In this document: piece after piece, positions 32,230 through 43,084 of the stretch
How the letters are laid out: each line of letters opens with the position of its first letter
How positions within the stretch are numbered: the first letter of the stretch is position 1
Assembly: GCF_001434135.1 (NCBI RefSeq)
Contig: NZ_AZEB01000011.1
Span: forward strand, 1 to 64,000
Direction of reading: 5' to 3'
DNA from: Lentilactobacillus kisonensis DSM 19906 = JCM 15041
GTDB lineage: Bacteria > Bacillota > Bacilli > Lactobacillales > Lactobacillaceae
DNA length: 64,000 nucleotides
Made by a program: the position numbers and the translations under genes
The notes under the pieces: model-generated
The model's database searches: none
What the model was told of the DNA's origin: nothing
The model's input: only the letters and a program-made list of their open reading frames with translations

Positions 32230-32655
32230 TTAATCCTTAACAGTAAAGCCCATGCTACGTGCAGTACCTTCAACCATGCGCATTGCTGCTTCAACATCAG
32301 CTGCGTTTAGGTCTTTCATTTTAGTTTCGGCAATTTCTTTAACTTGGTCCTTAGTAACTTCAGCAACCTTGTTAGTATTTGGTTCACCGGAACCCTTTTG
32401 AACACCAGCAGCTTTCTTGAGTAACACAGCAGCAGGTGGAGTCTTTGTGATGAAGTCAAATGATCGATCTTCATACACAGTAATAACGACAGGAATGATC
32501 ATTCCTGCTTGATCAGCAGTACGTGCATTGAATTCCTTCGTGAATCCCATAATGTTGATACCTGCTTGACCTAAAGCAGGACCAACTGGAGGGGCAGGTG
32601 TTGCTTTGCCCGCTGGAATCTGCAACTTAACAATATTAGCTACTTTTTTAGCCAC
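32230..32655 (-). CDS. rplK: 50S ribosomal protein L11
   Basis: GTPase-centre protein, 141 residues. Conserved [20 protein letters not shown] and QAGINIMGF are at the N-terminus; the C-terminal domain ([15 protein letters not shown]) binds 23S rRNA. AAGGAGGTATGTCTC precedes the start. The leader (32656-32774) contains a hairpin and a TATATT-like -10 region. Confidence 0.97.
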   Translation of the reverse strand: MAKKVANIVKLQIPAGKATPAPPVGPALGQAGINIMGFTKEFNARTADQAGMIIPVVITVYEDRSFDFITKTPPAAVLLKKAAGVQKGSGEPNTNKVAEVTKDQVKEIAETKMKDLNAADVEAAMRMVEGTARSMGFTVKD

Positions 32656-32774
32656 GAGACATACCTCCTTAAGTCCGTGTGTGGTAATTGGAGATCAAAA
32701 TTTCTCCTCCCACGTAAGTATGCATAAACATACCAGTTAAATATACCATAAACATTACTATTGAACAAGACAAA

Positions 32775-33641
32775 TTAGACATTCCAAATAAATTTCGCAA
32801 TATGAGCATCAACGACCCGATTTTCATGCAATAGTCTATGAGTCGCTCGGCTGCCACGAATTACTAATTCACGGTAGTAAATAATCGGATCCCGCAAAAG
32901 ATACCTCAACGAAAAAGCGCTCGTCAGCGATACCTGGCCATCATTTTGCTGACTTGAGCTGATTGTTCCAGCAATATTTAGAAACTTAATTCCCCTTGGC
33001 ATTGCCGTTACTTTCTTCGCCAGAGCCCGGTAAACTGCTGTCTTCTGTTGGGGGCCGGTACTATCAATGGGATAGTCTTCAACATCCCGCGTATTTTTCG
33101 CAATCTCGGAATCATTAAATGGCCCGGCAATTGTTATTACTCGATTAACTTTAACCGGAATGTCATGTTGATGATGGGTTAGAAACCAAAAAATCGTAAT
33201 ACATCCCATCGAGTGACCAACAAAATTAATCGTTGAAACACCCCGATTAGCTAATAAATCACAAATTCGCATTAACCATTCTGCCTGCTGTTTAGGGCGT
33301 GATCGTTTATCTTGGAAAATCACCTGAATCAGGCACCGATAATCAACAAAATCACCAATGAGCCGCAGCTTACCGTGGCGATCAACAATAATCACCAGCG
33401 ACTTATTAGCACCATACTTTTTTACGAGCCGTCGCAATAGAAATCCGAATGAAAACCGATTGCCAAAGTAACCGGGTAAAAACAGCGTTGGAACAGCATC
33501 AATCTGATTGATCGCCTGCTGATCAACATGGCTATTAATCGGCCTCCCTATTAAAATAAAGGTCTTAGCCAAAAGAACGGAGCCAACCACCAGTATGATT
33601 CCCATTAAAGTTAATATGACAATTCCGAACACATTAACCAC
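32775..33641 (-). CDS. Alpha/beta hydrolase, DUF915 family
   Basis: A 288-residue hydrolase anchored by an N-terminal membrane segment (about residues 3-30). The nucleophile elbow is INFVGHSMG (Ser about 147), with LFLPGYFGN as oxyanion region and a late His (RVVDAHIAKF) as likely catalytic. DUF915 proteins are common in lactobacilli; substrates are unknown. It interrupts the otherwise conserved nusG-rplK junction. Confidence 0.8.
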   Translation of the reverse strand: MVNVFGIVILTLMGIILVVGSVLLAKTFILIGRPINSHVDQQAINQIDAVPTLFLPGYFGNRFSFGFLLRRLVKKYGANKSLVIIVDRHGKLRLIGDFVDYRCLIQVIFQDKRSRPKQQAEWLMRICDLLANRGVSTINFVGHSMGCITIFWFLTHHQHDIPVKVNRVITIAGPFNDSEIAKNTRDVEDYPIDSTGPQQKTAVYRALAKKVTAMPRGIKFLNIAGTISSSQQNDGQVSLTSAFSLRYLLRDPIIYYRELVIRGSRATHRLLHENRVVDAHIAKFIWNV

Positions 33642-33651
33642 CTACTTGTTG

Positions 33652-34200
33652 TTAAACGATTGGGTCAACCTGATCAAATTCAAGTTCAGTACTTGTCTCC
33701 CGGCCAAACATTTCAATATTGACCTTCAAACGCATTTTTTCATTATCGATCTCGGTCACTTTACCGTCGAGACCAGTGAACGCACCGTCAACAATCTTAA
33801 CCGTATCGCCAACGCTAACGTCAAGTTGCTCATGACGAGAACTCATGCCAATCCGCTTCAACACCAGTTCAACTTCGTCAGGTAATAGCGGAGTTGGTTT
33901 ACTTCCCTGCCCATGAGAACCAACGAATCCAGTTACGCCCGGGGTGTTTCGAACAATATACCAAGCTTGGTCGGTCATAATCATTTCAACCAACACATAG
34001 CCAGGGAACGTCTTTTCCATTTTTTCTTCATCTTTACCATTTTTAACTTCGTGCTCCTCTTGTTCCGGCACGACGACCCTAAAAATGTAGTCTTGCATTC
34101 CCATAGATTCCTTCCGGCTGTCAAGGTTTAACTTAACTTTATTTTCATATCCGGAATAAGTATGTAAGACATACCATTGTTTCTCTGCTGACTCAACCAT
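33652..34200 (-). CDS. nusG: Transcription termination/antitermination factor NusG
   Basis: 182 residues: NGN domain (KQWYVLHTYSGYENKVKLNL, then FPGYVLVEM and RNTPGVTGFVGS) and a C-terminal KOW domain (VGDTVKIVDGAFTGLDGKV). Binds RNA polymerase and links it to ribosomes or Rho. Typical context downstream of secE. Confidence 0.97.
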   Translation of the reverse strand: MVESAEKQWYVLHTYSGYENKVKLNLDSRKESMGMQDYIFRVVVPEQEEHEVKNGKDEEKMEKTFPGYVLVEMIMTDQAWYIVRNTPGVTGFVGSHGQGSKPTPLLPDEVELVLKRIGMSSRHEQLDVSVGDTVKIVDGAFTGLDGKVTEIDNEKMRLKVNIEMFGRETSTELEFDQVDPIV

Positions 34201-34235
34201 ATTTAATAATCTCCTTAAAAATCACGTCAAATAAA

Positions 34236-34261
34236 AAAACCTGACACTGTTTGCAGGTTTT
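34236..34261 (-). terminator. Hairpin terminator between secE and nusG
   Basis: AAAACCTG and CAGGTTTT form an 8-bp stem followed on the minus strand by TTTTATTTG. It would end or attenuate the rpmG-secE transcript before nusG. Confidence 0.65.
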
Positions 34262-34296
34262 AACAACATAACTATATCAAATTTTCTTCGAATTGG

Positions 34297-34473
34297 CTAT
34301 GCCAGAAATGTAAGAGCCCACTGAACAATCCAGTCAACGGCCCCTAAAAAGATAGCCATAATAATTGAAGTACCTAGTACAGTACTGGTATCACGCCGGT
34401 TCTCCTTAGCAGTTGGCCAGGTAACAACCTTCATTTCTGCAACAACACTTTTTAAAAATCTTGCAAATTTCAA
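34297..34473 (-). CDS. secE: Preprotein translocase subunit SecE
   Basis: 58-residue single-span protein of the SecYEG channel. FARFLKSVVAEMKVVTWPTA is the conserved amphipathic part, followed by one membrane helix. The TTG start at 34473 is chosen from AGGGG eight bases upstream and because it gives the family length; the frame extends 48 residues further without homology. Confidence 0.93.
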   Translation of the reverse strand: MKFARFLKSVVAEMKVVTWPTAKENRRDTSTVLGTSIIMAIFLGAVDWIVQWALTFLA

Positions 34474-34504
34474 CTTGTTAACCCCTAACTTTGTATAAAC
34501 TAAA

Positions 34505-34654
34505 CTATCGCGTTTCTTTGTGCAAAGTATATTTGCCACAATACTTACAAAACTTATTAAGCTCCAGCCGCTTAGTTCGATTAGGATTAGCGGGGATCGT
34601 ATAATTCCTTGATCCACAAACTGAACAAGCTAAAGCAACTTTTCTCTGTGCCAT
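34505..34654 (-). CDS. rpmG: 50S ribosomal protein L33
   Basis: 49 residues with two CxxC pairs (CSVC and CKYC), the zinc-binding type of L33. Start ATG 34654, with AGGAGGTGCC upstream. Its 5' part overlaps the end of the sigma factor gene in another frame. Confidence 0.95.
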   Translation of the reverse strand: MAQRKVALACSVCGSRNYTIPANPNRTKRLELNKFCKYCGKYTLHKETR

Positions 34655-35261
34655 CTTGGCACCTCCTAACAAGCATAGTAATTCTAGCATTCAATTCCAG
34701 TAACGTCAATTTATCCTGCTCATATTTCTGCCGACACCGTTCAAAGGCATTTAAGATGGAACGATGGGCGGCCATCTTAAACGTTGGATTAGGACTGTTT
34801 GGAAACACTAGTGATAGTGCCCTTCTTTCAAGTTCCGAGCAGCTTTTATATAAACGATGAAGTTCTTCATCAATAATCGCTGAGTGTTCAGGATTCCAAG
34901 CCGTAATGTCGGCCACGGTAGTCGCATAAAAACTCTGATCGGCTTCAATTGATTTGATTGCGTCAGCTGGCAACCGCTTTTGGGCGTTATTAGAACGAAT
35001 CAAATCGAAAATCCGATTTCTTAAATTGTGACTGTAATAGCTGCCAAACGAAACGTTTCTACCGGATTCAAACTTCTGAGCGGAACGGTATAAAACAAGG
35101 ATTGCTTCTTGGTCAAGATCGTCGTTTTCCATTCCCCCGACAAAATAATTCCGTCTAATTTTCCTAAGAACCGGATGATAAAGTTTAAATAGCTTCTCAA
35201 GAGCATCCCCATCCCCTTTACCAGCTAGTTCAATAATTTTCATCTCTTCATCAGTGATCAT
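34587..35261 (-). CDS. sigH: Sigma-70 family factor, SigH/ComX-like
   Basis: 224-residue alternative sigma factor. Region 2 is [20 protein letters not shown], then [18 protein letters not shown]; region 4 is weak and degenerate. The position between rae1 and rpmG is that of sigH in Bacillus. In lactobacilli such factors are linked to competence genes. The last 22 residues run into rpmG in another frame, an odd C-terminal extension. Confidence 0.82.
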   Translation of the reverse strand: MITDEEMKIIELAGKGDGDALEKLFKLYHPVLRKIRRNYFVGGMENDDLDQEAILVLYRSAQKFESGRNVSFGSYYSHNLRNRIFDLIRSNNAQKRLPADAIKSIEADQSFYATTVADITAWNPEHSAIIDEELHRLYKSCSELERRALSLVFPNSPNPTFKMAAHRSILNAFERCRQKYEQDKLTLLELNARITMLVRRCQDGTEKSCFSLFSLWIKELYDPR

Positions 35262-35405
35262 GATCGTATCCCCCTCGTATTTGTAAGTTGCTATTATTCA
35301 TAAAACTTACATTACAAAAGGAAAAAGTCACTGACAAGCGAACCGGGGTTCATCTAAAAGGATTAGCACCTATACCAATTTTAAAATATTAGATAATCAA
35401 TATTT

Positions 35406-35936
35406 TCATTTATCATCAGTTAAATGATCACGCAGTTTTTCTAATTCAAGCAACTGCTTGGCGTCCCATGGTGAATGACGGCTAACCTGTAATTTATCAG
35501 TTAACTGTTTGGCCTCTACATCAACCTCTTTTTTGGCCCGCTTCACATCGGCCAATAACTCTCTGGCCGGGATTCGAAGGGCGCCACCAGCAAAAACCGT
35601 CCATTGTTCAGCTTGGTCACTGGTCGCAACAATTACTTGAGTAAATCGACTTTGTTTGCGTCTTGTCAATGCCTCAATGTAACTATCCGCCGTTTGATCC
35701 TTACTTGTCCAAACAATTTCCATATCAAATTGACGAAAACTCTTCGAATTGCCCGGAACGTACATTGCATCAAACACAACGATCATGTCGACGTCACGAT
35801 ACTTTTTATACTCAGATAATTCTGCTAACAACTGGTCCCGTGCATCTGCAAGCCGATCTAATTGTTTTAATTTATTCAAATGTGGCCAATTGCCGATCAT
35901 GTTGTAAGCATCAACTATTAACAGATCATCTTTCAT
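35406..35936 (-). CDS. rae1: NYN-domain endoribonuclease Rae1 (YacP)
   Basis: 176 residues with the PIN-like NYN fold: LIVDAYNMIGNWP at the N-terminus supplies the first catalytic Asp, and VVFDAMYV and TSKDQTADSYIE the others. Rae1 cleaves mRNA in a ribosome-dependent way in Bacillus. Context matches (rlmB upstream, sigH downstream). Confidence 0.88.
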   Translation of the reverse strand: MKDDLLIVDAYNMIGNWPHLNKLKQLDRLADARDQLLAELSEYKKYRDVDMIVVFDAMYVPGNSKSFRQFDMEIVWTSKDQTADSYIEALTRRKQSRFTQVIVATSDQAEQWTVFAGGALRIPARELLADVKRAKKEVDVEAKQLTDKLQVSRHSPWDAKQLLELEKLRDHLTDDK

Positions 35937-35956
35937 TATTATTCACCAATTCTATT

Positions 35957-36730
35957 TTATTTTCCCAGTGGGTGCCGCGAATTGTACCCTTGATAAATCA
36001 AAACACTAGCGGCAACACTTGCATTTAAGCTTTGAATATCACCAACCATTGGGATTGTTAACATTTCATCAACCTGCTTTTTAAGCAACGGCGAAATTCC
36101 CTTACCTTCATTACCAATAATAACGGCAACCGCGCCCTTCGCATCCCAACGGCGATAGTCGGTACCAGCAATATCTGTTCCAAACACCCACAGGCCACGC
36201 TGCTTCAATTCCTTCACCGTTGTTGATAAGTTGGTAACCCGAGCAACCGGAACCCGCTCAATTGCCCCAGCAGACGTCTTAGAAACCGTAGCGGTTAGAC
36301 CAACTGCACGGTGCTTTGGAATAATCACCCCGGTAACGCCAGCAGCATCAGCGGTTCGAATAATCGATCCGAGATTATGCGGGTCCTCTATGTTATCCAA
36401 AATGACAAAGAACGGCGCGACACCAACCTTTTCGGCATTAGCAAATAATTCATCGATTGTGGCGTACTTGAAAGCCGCCACAGACAACACAACGCCTTGG
36501 TGATTCTGATTATTAGCCAATTTATCCAATTTTTGTTTAGGAACCTTAGAAATTACTAAGCGTTTCTTATGTGCCAATTTCATAATTTCTGCCACAATAT
36601 TGTCATCATCTTTGGCACCGGTTTGAATGAACAATTTGTTAATTGGATTATCGCTCTTAAGTGCTGCTACAACAGGGTGACGGCCGATAATAAACTCTTC
36701 TTTTTGCTGATCTTCTTGATCATTTTTCAT
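35957..36730 (-). CDS. rlmB: 23S rRNA (guanosine-2'-O-)-methyltransferase RlmB
   Basis: 257-residue SPOUT methyltransferase modifying G2251. N-terminal substrate-binding domain ([20 protein letters not shown]), then knot motifs [33 protein letters not shown] and [20 protein letters not shown]. Overlaps mrnC by 11 bases. Confidence 0.94.
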   Translation of the reverse strand: MKNDQEDQQKEEFIIGRHPVVAALKSDNPINKLFIQTGAKDDDNIVAEIMKLAHKKRLVISKVPKQKLDKLANNQNHQGVVLSVAAFKYATIDELFANAEKVGVAPFFVILDNIEDPHNLGSIIRTADAAGVTGVIIPKHRAVGLTATVSKTSAGAIERVPVARVTNLSTTVKELKQRGLWVFGTDIAGTDYRRWDAKGAVAVIIGNEGKGISPLLKKQVDEMLTIPMVGDIQSLNASVAASVLIYQGYNSRHPLGK

Positions 36731-37130
36731 GCTTTAATCTCCCACTTTCAACCTGGTCAATGCACCAGTCGGCAATTTGTTTCATTCGTTTAGTTTGATC
36801 ACTAAGGGATAGATAGCCAAAAACGGCCTCAAACCCGGTTGAAATCCGATAAGTAATGACATCGGTATTCTTAGCGTGGGTGTGGCTCTTGGCATTCCTA
36901 CCCCGTTTAAAATATCCCCATTCGTCATCATTTAATAACTCATCAGTTTGCATCAACTCAATTAACGCTGCCTGCGCCTTGGCAGAAACATACTTAGTAG
37001 CTACGTGCTGTAGCCTGGTTGGTCGTGTCAGACCTTGTTCAATTAAATGACGCCGGATGAAAACTTCATAGGCGGCATCACCCATATAAGCCAGCGCAAT
37101 GCCATTAAGCTGAGAAAAGTTGTCGGCCAT
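36720..37130 (-). CDS. mrnC: Mini-ribonuclease III
   Basis: 136 residues, an RNase III catalytic domain without the dsRNA-binding domain. [20 protein letters not shown] carries the catalytic Asp, and a later [15 protein letters not shown] is the signature Glu-containing helix. Processes 23S rRNA ends in Bacillus. Two bases from cysS. Confidence 0.94.
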   Translation of the reverse strand: MADNFSQLNGIALAYMGDAAYEVFIRRHLIEQGLTRPTRLQHVATKYVSAKAQAALIELMQTDELLNDDEWGYFKRGRNAKSHTHAKNTDVITYRISTGFEAVFGYLSLSDQTKRMKQIADWCIDQVESGRLKHEK

Positions 37131-37132
37131 AT

Positions 37133-38545
37133 TTATTGTTGTTCCTTTCTAAATCGAGTTCCCTGAGGCGTGTCCTCCAAAACGATGCCTCGGGCCTTTA
37201 ATTCTTCACGGATCTCATCACTACGGATAAAGTCCTTATTGTGGCGGGCATTTTCGCGTTCGTGAATGAGCTTCCAAATCTCGTCGTCTTTTAACTCACT
37301 CTGTTCTAACTTGATTCCAAAAATGCCCGCAAGCTGTTTCAACGTATTGATAATAAACTGAATGCTGCCAGTGAAAACAACTTGGTGTTCACTGTAAGTA
37401 TTCGCAAACTTAGCGAGTTCATAAACAGCGGCAATCCCATTTTGAACATTAAAGTCATCATCCATTGCATCCGTAAAGTCAGCAATAATCTGGCGAACTT
37501 CCTGATCGGTCTTAGGATCGTCGCCGTCCTCAGCGTTATGCAAGCGATAAGTCAAATTATTAAAAGCGGTTTGTAATTTTTTTAGGTTACTCTCTGCTTC
37601 TTGAACACTCGAATCGCTATACTGAATTGGCCGCCGATAGTGAGTGGTTGCCATTAATAACCGGATTACTTGGCCATCCAGGTGCTTCAATAAATCATGA
37701 ACCGTGATAAAGTTTCCTAGTGACTTGCTCATCTTTTCGTTGTCATCACCAATTGTAACGAAGCCATTGTGCATCCAGTATTTAACAAACGTTTGATGCG
37801 TATTAGCTTCACTTTGGGCACGCTCGTTTTCATGATGCGGAAAAATAAGGTCCTCACCGCCACCGTGAATATCAATTGTTTTTCCAAGATACTTGGTAGC
37901 CATTACTGAGCATTCAATGTGCCAACCAGGCCGTCCCTTACCCCATGGGGAATCCCATGAAATTTCATCACCCTTTGACTTTTTCCAGAGGGCAAAATCA
38001 ATAGGATCTTCCTTTTTAGCCATCTCTTCTTTGCTAACGTGCTGACTCGCACCAATTTCTAATTGGTCAACGTCAATATGTGGCAACGCGCCATACGATG
38101 GAAACTTTCGGGCCCGAAAATAAACATCACCGTCAACATCGTAGGCATAACCATTATTCACAAGGGTCTTCACAAAGTCGATAATTTCAGGAATGTTCTG
38201 AGTTGCCCGGGGATGAATCACGTCTGATGAAATATTTAGAGCAGCCGTATCTTGCATAAAAGCGGCGATGTACTTATCAGCAATTGCCCCAACGGTCGTG
38301 TGATTTTCACGGGCAGCATTAATCATTTTATCATCAACGTCGGTAAAATTCGAAACGTAATTGACCTTGTAACCCCGGTACGCCAAATATCTGCGAACGG
38401 TATCAAACGCAATTGCACTCCTCGCGTTTCCAATGTGAATGTAGTTGTAAACGGTGGGCCCACAAACGTACATATTAACAATTCCGGGAGTGACCGGTTC
38501 AAATTTTTCTTTTTTGCGGGTAAGCGTATTAAATATCTGCAGCAT
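37133..38545 (-). CDS. cysS: Cysteinyl-tRNA synthetase
   Basis: 470-residue class I synthetase. HIGH-type motif is [13 protein letters not shown]; the zinc-binding Cys and His residues occur in [11 protein letters not shown] and [20 protein letters not shown] is [10 protein letters not shown]. The cysE gene present between gltX and cysS in Bacillus is absent here. Confidence 0.97.
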   Translation of the reverse strand: MLQIFNTLTRKKEKFEPVTPGIVNMYVCGPTVYNYIHIGNARSAIAFDTVRRYLAYRGYKVNYVSNFTDVDDKMINAARENHTTVGAIADKYIAAFMQDTAALNISSDVIHPRATQNIPEIIDFVKTLVNNGYAYDVDGDVYFRARKFPSYGALPHIDVDQLEIGASQHVSKEEMAKKEDPIDFALWKKSKGDEISWDSPWGKGRPGWHIECSVMATKYLGKTIDIHGGGEDLIFPHHENERAQSEANTHQTFVKYWMHNGFVTIGDDNEKMSKSLGNFITVHDLLKHLDGQVIRLLMATTHYRRPIQYSDSSVQEAESNLKKLQTAFNNLTYRLHNAEDGDDPKTDQEVRQIIADFTDAMDDDFNVQNGIAAVYELAKFANTYSEHQVVFTGSIQFIINTLKQLAGIFGIKLEQSELKDDEIWKLIHERENARHNKDFIRSDEIREELKARGIVLEDTPQGTRFRKEQQ

Positions 38546-38633
38546 TTCGAATTCCTCTCTTTAACTAGTTTATATTAAAATCATAGCATAAATTTCACCA
38601 AGTTTATTAAACTAACTATCACCTATAATAAAA

Positions 38634-38659
38634 GGTCTCGCTGAATTTTCAACGAGACC
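38634..38659 (-). terminator. gltX terminator
   Basis: GGTCTCG and CGAGACC pair, extended inward by TTGAA/TTCAG, followed on the minus strand by TTTTATTATAG. Lies between gltX and cysS. Confidence 0.8.
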
Positions 38660-38686
38660 AATTAATTTAACAATAAAATTAATAAT

Positions 38687-40180
38687 TTACGCTTTATTAA
38701 GTTGCTTTAAGGTTTGATCGATATGCTCAACAGCCTTTTGGCGACCAACCAATTCAACCGACTCAGGAAGTTCTGGGCCATGCATCTCATGAGTCACCGC
38801 AATTCTAATCGGCATCCACAACTTGCGACCTTTAATTCCGGTATCCTTTTGAATAGCTTTAATTGTTTTGAAAACTTCAACCGAGTCAAAAATAGGCAAC
38901 TCTTGAATTCGCTTTTGAAATTCCTTCAAAACAATTGGGGCCGTATCATTAGAAATCTCGGCCAGTGCTTCACCACTGATCTCTTCTGGCTCCTGGAAGA
39001 AAACGGATGCCATATCGTTGATTTGAGCCATATAACTCATCTCACGCTTATAAAGATTAATCAATTGCCGCGCCCATTCAATCGTTTTTGAATCAGGGTT
39101 TTCAGCAATGTTGCCTCCCGCAATCAACTGTCGCAGGGCCAAATCCATCACGGTACTATCATCAGCTGCTTTGACATACTGATTGTTGATCCATTCAAGC
39201 TTTTTCGAATCAAACTTGGCAGGTGATTTACTTAGTCGGGTTTCATCGTACATCTTGATGAAGTCCTTCTTCGTAAAGATTTCATCTTCCCCAACTGGTG
39301 ACCAACCTAACAGTAAGATAAAGTTAAACATGGCATCTGGTAAGTAACCCAGCTTACGATACTGTTCGATAAATTGTAGAACTGATTCATCACGCTTACT
39401 CAACTTCTTACCGGTATCCGCACTGATGATCAAGCTCATATGCCCAAACTTAGGCGGATTCCAGCCAAATGCCTCATAAATCATCAGTTGTTTAGGCGTA
39501 TTAGCAACATGATCGTCCCCACGGAAAACGTGACTGATTTTCATCAAATGGTCATCGACAACAACCGCAAAGTTATAAGTTGGCATGCCATCACGCTTCG
39601 CAATCACAAAGTCGCCACCAATTGTGTCAGACTTAAATGAAACCTTGCCTTTAACGATATCATCCCACGCATAGTTCTTATTTTCAGGAACTCGGAAACG
39701 AATAACTGGCTTCAACCCCTTGGCCTTTGCATCAGCAATTGCTTGCTTCTTCTCGTCCTCAGACATGCCCTTATATTCATATTCATAATGGGGCATTTCA
39801 CCACGTGCCTTTTGGGCTTCCCGATCGGCCTGCAGCTGCTCTTCGGTTCGATATGATTCGTAAGCTTTACCTTCAGCTACTAATTGCTGAATTAACGGTA
39901 CGTAAATATCTTTGCGTTCAGATTGTCGGTACGGGCCAAAATCGCCACCAACGTCAGGACCTTCGTCCCAATCCAAACCAAGCCACTTTAAATTATCTAA
40001 CTGGCTTTTTTCACCGTCAGCAACGTTTCGTTTGGTATCAGTATCCTCAATTCGGATAATGAACTTTCCCTTATTGTGCCGCGCGAATAAATAATTAAAA
40101 ATGGCTGTACGTGCATTTCCGATATGCAAGTGGCCGGTTGGACTTGGAGCATAACGAACTCGAATTGCATTGTTTGCCAA
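38687..40180 (-). CDS. gltX: Glutamyl-tRNA synthetase
   Basis: 497-residue class I synthetase. [20 protein letters not shown] holds the HIGH motif and [20 protein letters not shown] the KMSKS motif. In bacteria lacking glutaminyl-tRNA synthetase it also charges tRNA-Gln for amidation. No T-box is evident upstream. Confidence 0.97.
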   Translation of the reverse strand: MANNAIRVRYAPSPTGHLHIGNARTAIFNYLFARHNKGKFIIRIEDTDTKRNVADGEKSQLDNLKWLGLDWDEGPDVGGDFGPYRQSERKDIYVPLIQQLVAEGKAYESYRTEEQLQADREAQKARGEMPHYEYEYKGMSEDEKKQAIADAKAKGLKPVIRFRVPENKNYAWDDIVKGKVSFKSDTIGGDFVIAKRDGMPTYNFAVVVDDHLMKISHVFRGDDHVANTPKQLMIYEAFGWNPPKFGHMSLIISADTGKKLSKRDESVLQFIEQYRKLGYLPDAMFNFILLLGWSPVGEDEIFTKKDFIKMYDETRLSKSPAKFDSKKLEWINNQYVKAADDSTVMDLALRQLIAGGNIAENPDSKTIEWARQLINLYKREMSYMAQINDMASVFFQEPEEISGEALAEISNDTAPIVLKEFQKRIQELPIFDSVEVFKTIKAIQKDTGIKGRKLWMPIRIAVTHEMHGPELPESVELVGRQKAVEHIDQTLKQLNKA

Positions 40181-40340
40181 TGTATAACGCCTCTTTCTTA
40201 AAATTAATCGACATTTTTGTCAGTATTTAAAGTTTACAATGAACGGCGGGAAAAATAAAGGGTCGCATTGCAATGAAGCGATTTCTAGAACGTTAGCGGA
40301 CCTATCTAACGCTGTTAAACAATTCATGACTGATAGACTC

Positions 40341-40379
40341 AAAAAAGCGCAACCATCCTATCTCTAGAATGATCACGCT
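40341..40379 (-). terminator. Terminator after the PIN-TRAM gene
   Basis: On the minus strand AGCGTGATCATTCTA pairs imperfectly with TAGGATGGTTGCGCT and is followed by TTTTTTG. It separates the radA/yacL transcript from gltX. Confidence 0.6.
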
Positions 40380-40414
40380 ATTCAACTCACTAACAGCTTC
40401 TAATCAAAAAGTAA

Positions 40415-41584
40415 CTATTTTTTGCCGTTCTTTTTGTCACCATTAGCTTTCCTATTATCTTCTTCATTATTTTCCGAAATGTTCTTTGTCGAATGCTCAG
40501 GCCGGGCAAAAATCATCTTGCCGGCATCTGTTTGAATGGCACTCGTAACCACAACATCAATGTGGTCATTCAAGAAGTAGCGGCCATCCTCAACCACGAC
40601 CATCGTGCCGTCGTCAAGATACGCGACCCCTTGTTGTCTCTCTGTTCCGTTTTTGACAACCATGACGTTAAGGTTTTGACCCGGTAAAATCTTTTGCCGT
40701 AACGAATTTGCAAGTGCATTAATGTTAAATACCTGAACGTGTTGAAATTGGATAACCTTATTTAAATTATAGTCATTGGTAATGATAACGCCATCAATGT
40801 CCTTTGCCAGTTGAATTAATTTAGTATCAACTTCATCAATGTCGTCGTAGTCCTTTTCGTAAATTTCAATCGGGATTAGATCCTCTTTTTGAAGTTTATT
40901 GAGAATATCTAGGCCCCGCCGGCCGCGAACCCGCTTAACACTATCGCTTGAATCAGCAATATATTGCAATTCATAAAGGACAAACTTCGGAACTAGCAAC
41001 GTCCCCTCAATAAAACCCGTTTTAACAACATCATAAATTCGGCCATCAATCAGAATGTTGGTATCCAAGATTTTATAATGATGATAATTTTTATCGACCG
41101 GTTTATCAATGATCTTTTCCCCAGAAGACCTGGCCGGCTCGGATTTACGCCGGGATTGAAATACTCGTCGCCAACGGTCGTTTTGAGTTGTTCCAAGCCG
41201 AAAACCAAAGTAGCCTAATACCAACATCAAAATAATCGGAATCATTGTATTTAAGAAGAACGTGTGAGTTCTAAAGAACACAATGGAAATCAAAATAGCA
41301 ACAACCAATCCGACAATTAAACCTAATGTACCAAAGATTAATGATAGTGGGCTCTGTTTGGTTAGTCGCGCCTCGACCTTATCAATGAGTTTTAGGACAT
41401 AATTTCCAGTCAGCAACGAAATAATATAGAAAATAATTGCACCAACCACTGCATTTGTAATCGTGTTGTTGAAAATTGTCCCATATCTAATCTGTAAAAT
41501 TAACCAAAGTAATGGGAAATAACTGGCACCAATTGCAGCCCCAGCAAGTGTGAAACCAATCTGAACAATTCTTTTTCTTCTCAC
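40415..41584 (-). CDS. PIN/TRAM-domain membrane protein (YacL-like)
   Basis: 389 residues: four N-terminal membrane segments (about 10-130), a PIN nuclease-like domain starting at KILDTNILIDGRIYDVVKTG with acidic residues further on (DIDGVIITNDYNLNKVI), a TRAM domain (about 295-350) and a disordered Lys/Asn/Glu tail. Widespread in Firmicutes next to radA; likely RNA-processing role, not proven. Confidence 0.88.
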   Translation of the reverse strand: MRRKRIVQIGFTLAGAAIGASYFPLLWLILQIRYGTIFNNTITNAVVGAIIFYIISLLTGNYVLKLIDKVEARLTKQSPLSLIFGTLGLIVGLVVAILISIVFFRTHTFFLNTMIPIILMLVLGYFGFRLGTTQNDRWRRVFQSRRKSEPARSSGEKIIDKPVDKNYHHYKILDTNILIDGRIYDVVKTGFIEGTLLVPKFVLYELQYIADSSDSVKRVRGRRGLDILNKLQKEDLIPIEIYEKDYDDIDEVDTKLIQLAKDIDGVIITNDYNLNKVIQFQHVQVFNINALANSLRQKILPGQNLNVMVVKNGTERQQGVAYLDDGTMVVVEDGRYFLNDHIDVVVTSAIQTDAGKMIFARPEHSTKNISENNEEDNRKANGDKKNGKK

Positions 41585-41612
41585 TAATATCGCCTTCTCT
41601 CAAAAATAATCA

Positions 41613-42986
41613 TTAGCCTAAAGCTAACTTTAATGCTTGTGATAAGGTGGACACACCCACGACCTCAATGCCCTTAGGTGGTGTCCATCCCTGTAAATTG
41701 TTATTTGGTACCAATACGCGCTTGAAACCTAACTTATGAGCCTCAGAAACCCGTTGCTCAATTCTGGTAACACGCCTCACTTCACCGGTTAACCCAAGCT
41801 CACCGACATAACACTCCGTTGGGCTGGTTCCCCGATTCTTGTAGGATGACGCAATGCTAACTGCAATTGCGAGATCAATGGCCGGTTCATCGAGCTTAAC
41901 GCCACCAGCAGCTTTCAAGTAGGCATCTTGGTTTTGCAACATCAATCCGGCCCGCTTCTCAAGAACGGCCATAATCAACGAAACCCGATTACGATCTAAT
42001 CCAGTTGCAGTTCGTTGGGCATTTCCAAATACCGATGCTGTAACTAGGGCCTGAATCTCAACTAAGATTGGCCGGGTACCTTCCATGGAAACGACAATGG
42101 CTGAGCCAGTTGCATCCTTAAGCCGTTCTTCCAAGAAAATCTCGGACGGGTTAGTAACCTCATGGAGCCCATCCATCCGCATTTCAAACACGCCCAGTTC
42201 ATTAGTCGACCCAAAACGATTTTTTACCGTCCGTAAAATCCGGTATGAATGGTGAAGATCCCCTTCAAAGTACAAAACGGTATCCACCATATGTTCCAAG
42301 ATCTTAGGCCCAGCAATTGCGCCACCCTTGGTAACATGGCCAACCACGAAGACCGTAATCCCCTGCCCCTTGGCAATATTCATCAGATCAGCCGTTACTT
42401 CTCGAATTTGAGCGACAGAACCGGTAGCCGATTGAAGTTCAGGAATTTGCATCGTCTGAACTGAATCAATAACAACCGCATCAGGCTTTAATTCACTAAT
42501 CGTACTTTTAATAACGTCCATGTCCGTTTCGGGATAAACGTACAATTGATCTCCGTTGACACCCAGGCGAGTTGCCCGCATCTTGATTTGGCTGGCACTT
42601 TCTTCACCAGAAACGTATAAAATTTTGCCAGCTTTACTGAGCTGTCCTGACACCTGCAGCATTAACGTCGATTTACCGATACCAGGATCCCCACCAATTA
42701 AAATCAAGGACCCAGGTACCACACCACCACCAAGAACCCGATTAAGCTCTTCCATAGAGGTTTTGAACCGGTTCTCGCGGTGGAACGCAACCTTATCAAT
42801 TGGTTCAGGTTTATTATCGTGAATGCCATTTCGCCGTAAACTAGGCGCACTTAAAGAAGCCGCTTTAGGGGCAACCGTTTCTTCAACTAACGTATTCCAC
42901 TCATTACAATTTGGGCATCTCCCCAAATATCGCGGGGAAATATAGCCACAATTCTGACAGACATATTGGGTTTTAACTTTTGCCAA
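41613..42986 (-). CDS. radA: DNA repair protein RadA
   Basis: 457-residue RecA-related branch-migration helicase. N-terminal zinc finger (CQNC, CPNCNEW), Walker [18 protein letters not shown], the RadA-specific KNRFG motif ([16 protein letters not shown]) and a C-terminal Lon-protease-like domain. Downstream of dut as in other lactobacilli. Confidence 0.96.
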   Translation of the reverse strand: MAKVKTQYVCQNCGYISPRYLGRCPNCNEWNTLVEETVAPKAASLSAPSLRRNGIHDNKPEPIDKVAFHRENRFKTSMEELNRVLGGGVVPGSLILIGGDPGIGKSTLMLQVSGQLSKAGKILYVSGEESASQIKMRATRLGVNGDQLYVYPETDMDVIKSTISELKPDAVVIDSVQTMQIPELQSATGSVAQIREVTADLMNIAKGQGITVFVVGHVTKGGAIAGPKILEHMVDTVLYFEGDLHHSYRILRTVKNRFGSTNELGVFEMRMDGLHEVTNPSEIFLEERLKDATGSAIVVSMEGTRPILVEIQALVTASVFGNAQRTATGLDRNRVSLIMAVLEKRAGLMLQNQDAYLKAAGGVKLDEPAIDLAIAVSIASSYKNRGTSPTECYVGELGLTGEVRRVTRIEQRVSEAHKLGFKRVLVPNNNLQGWTPPKGIEVVGVSTLSQALKLALG

Positions 42987-43084
42987 CTAAATTCTCCTCT
43001 ACTTCCACGTGACACAATTCTAATTTTAGCACTTTTACGAAAAAAGATAATTGGTTCAGGCCATCCTTTAGTCACTCTTAAAAA

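Noticed and set aside
40181-40340. Possible T-box leader before gltX
   Set aside because: Hairpins are present but the conserved GGTGG-type T-box sequence is not visible.
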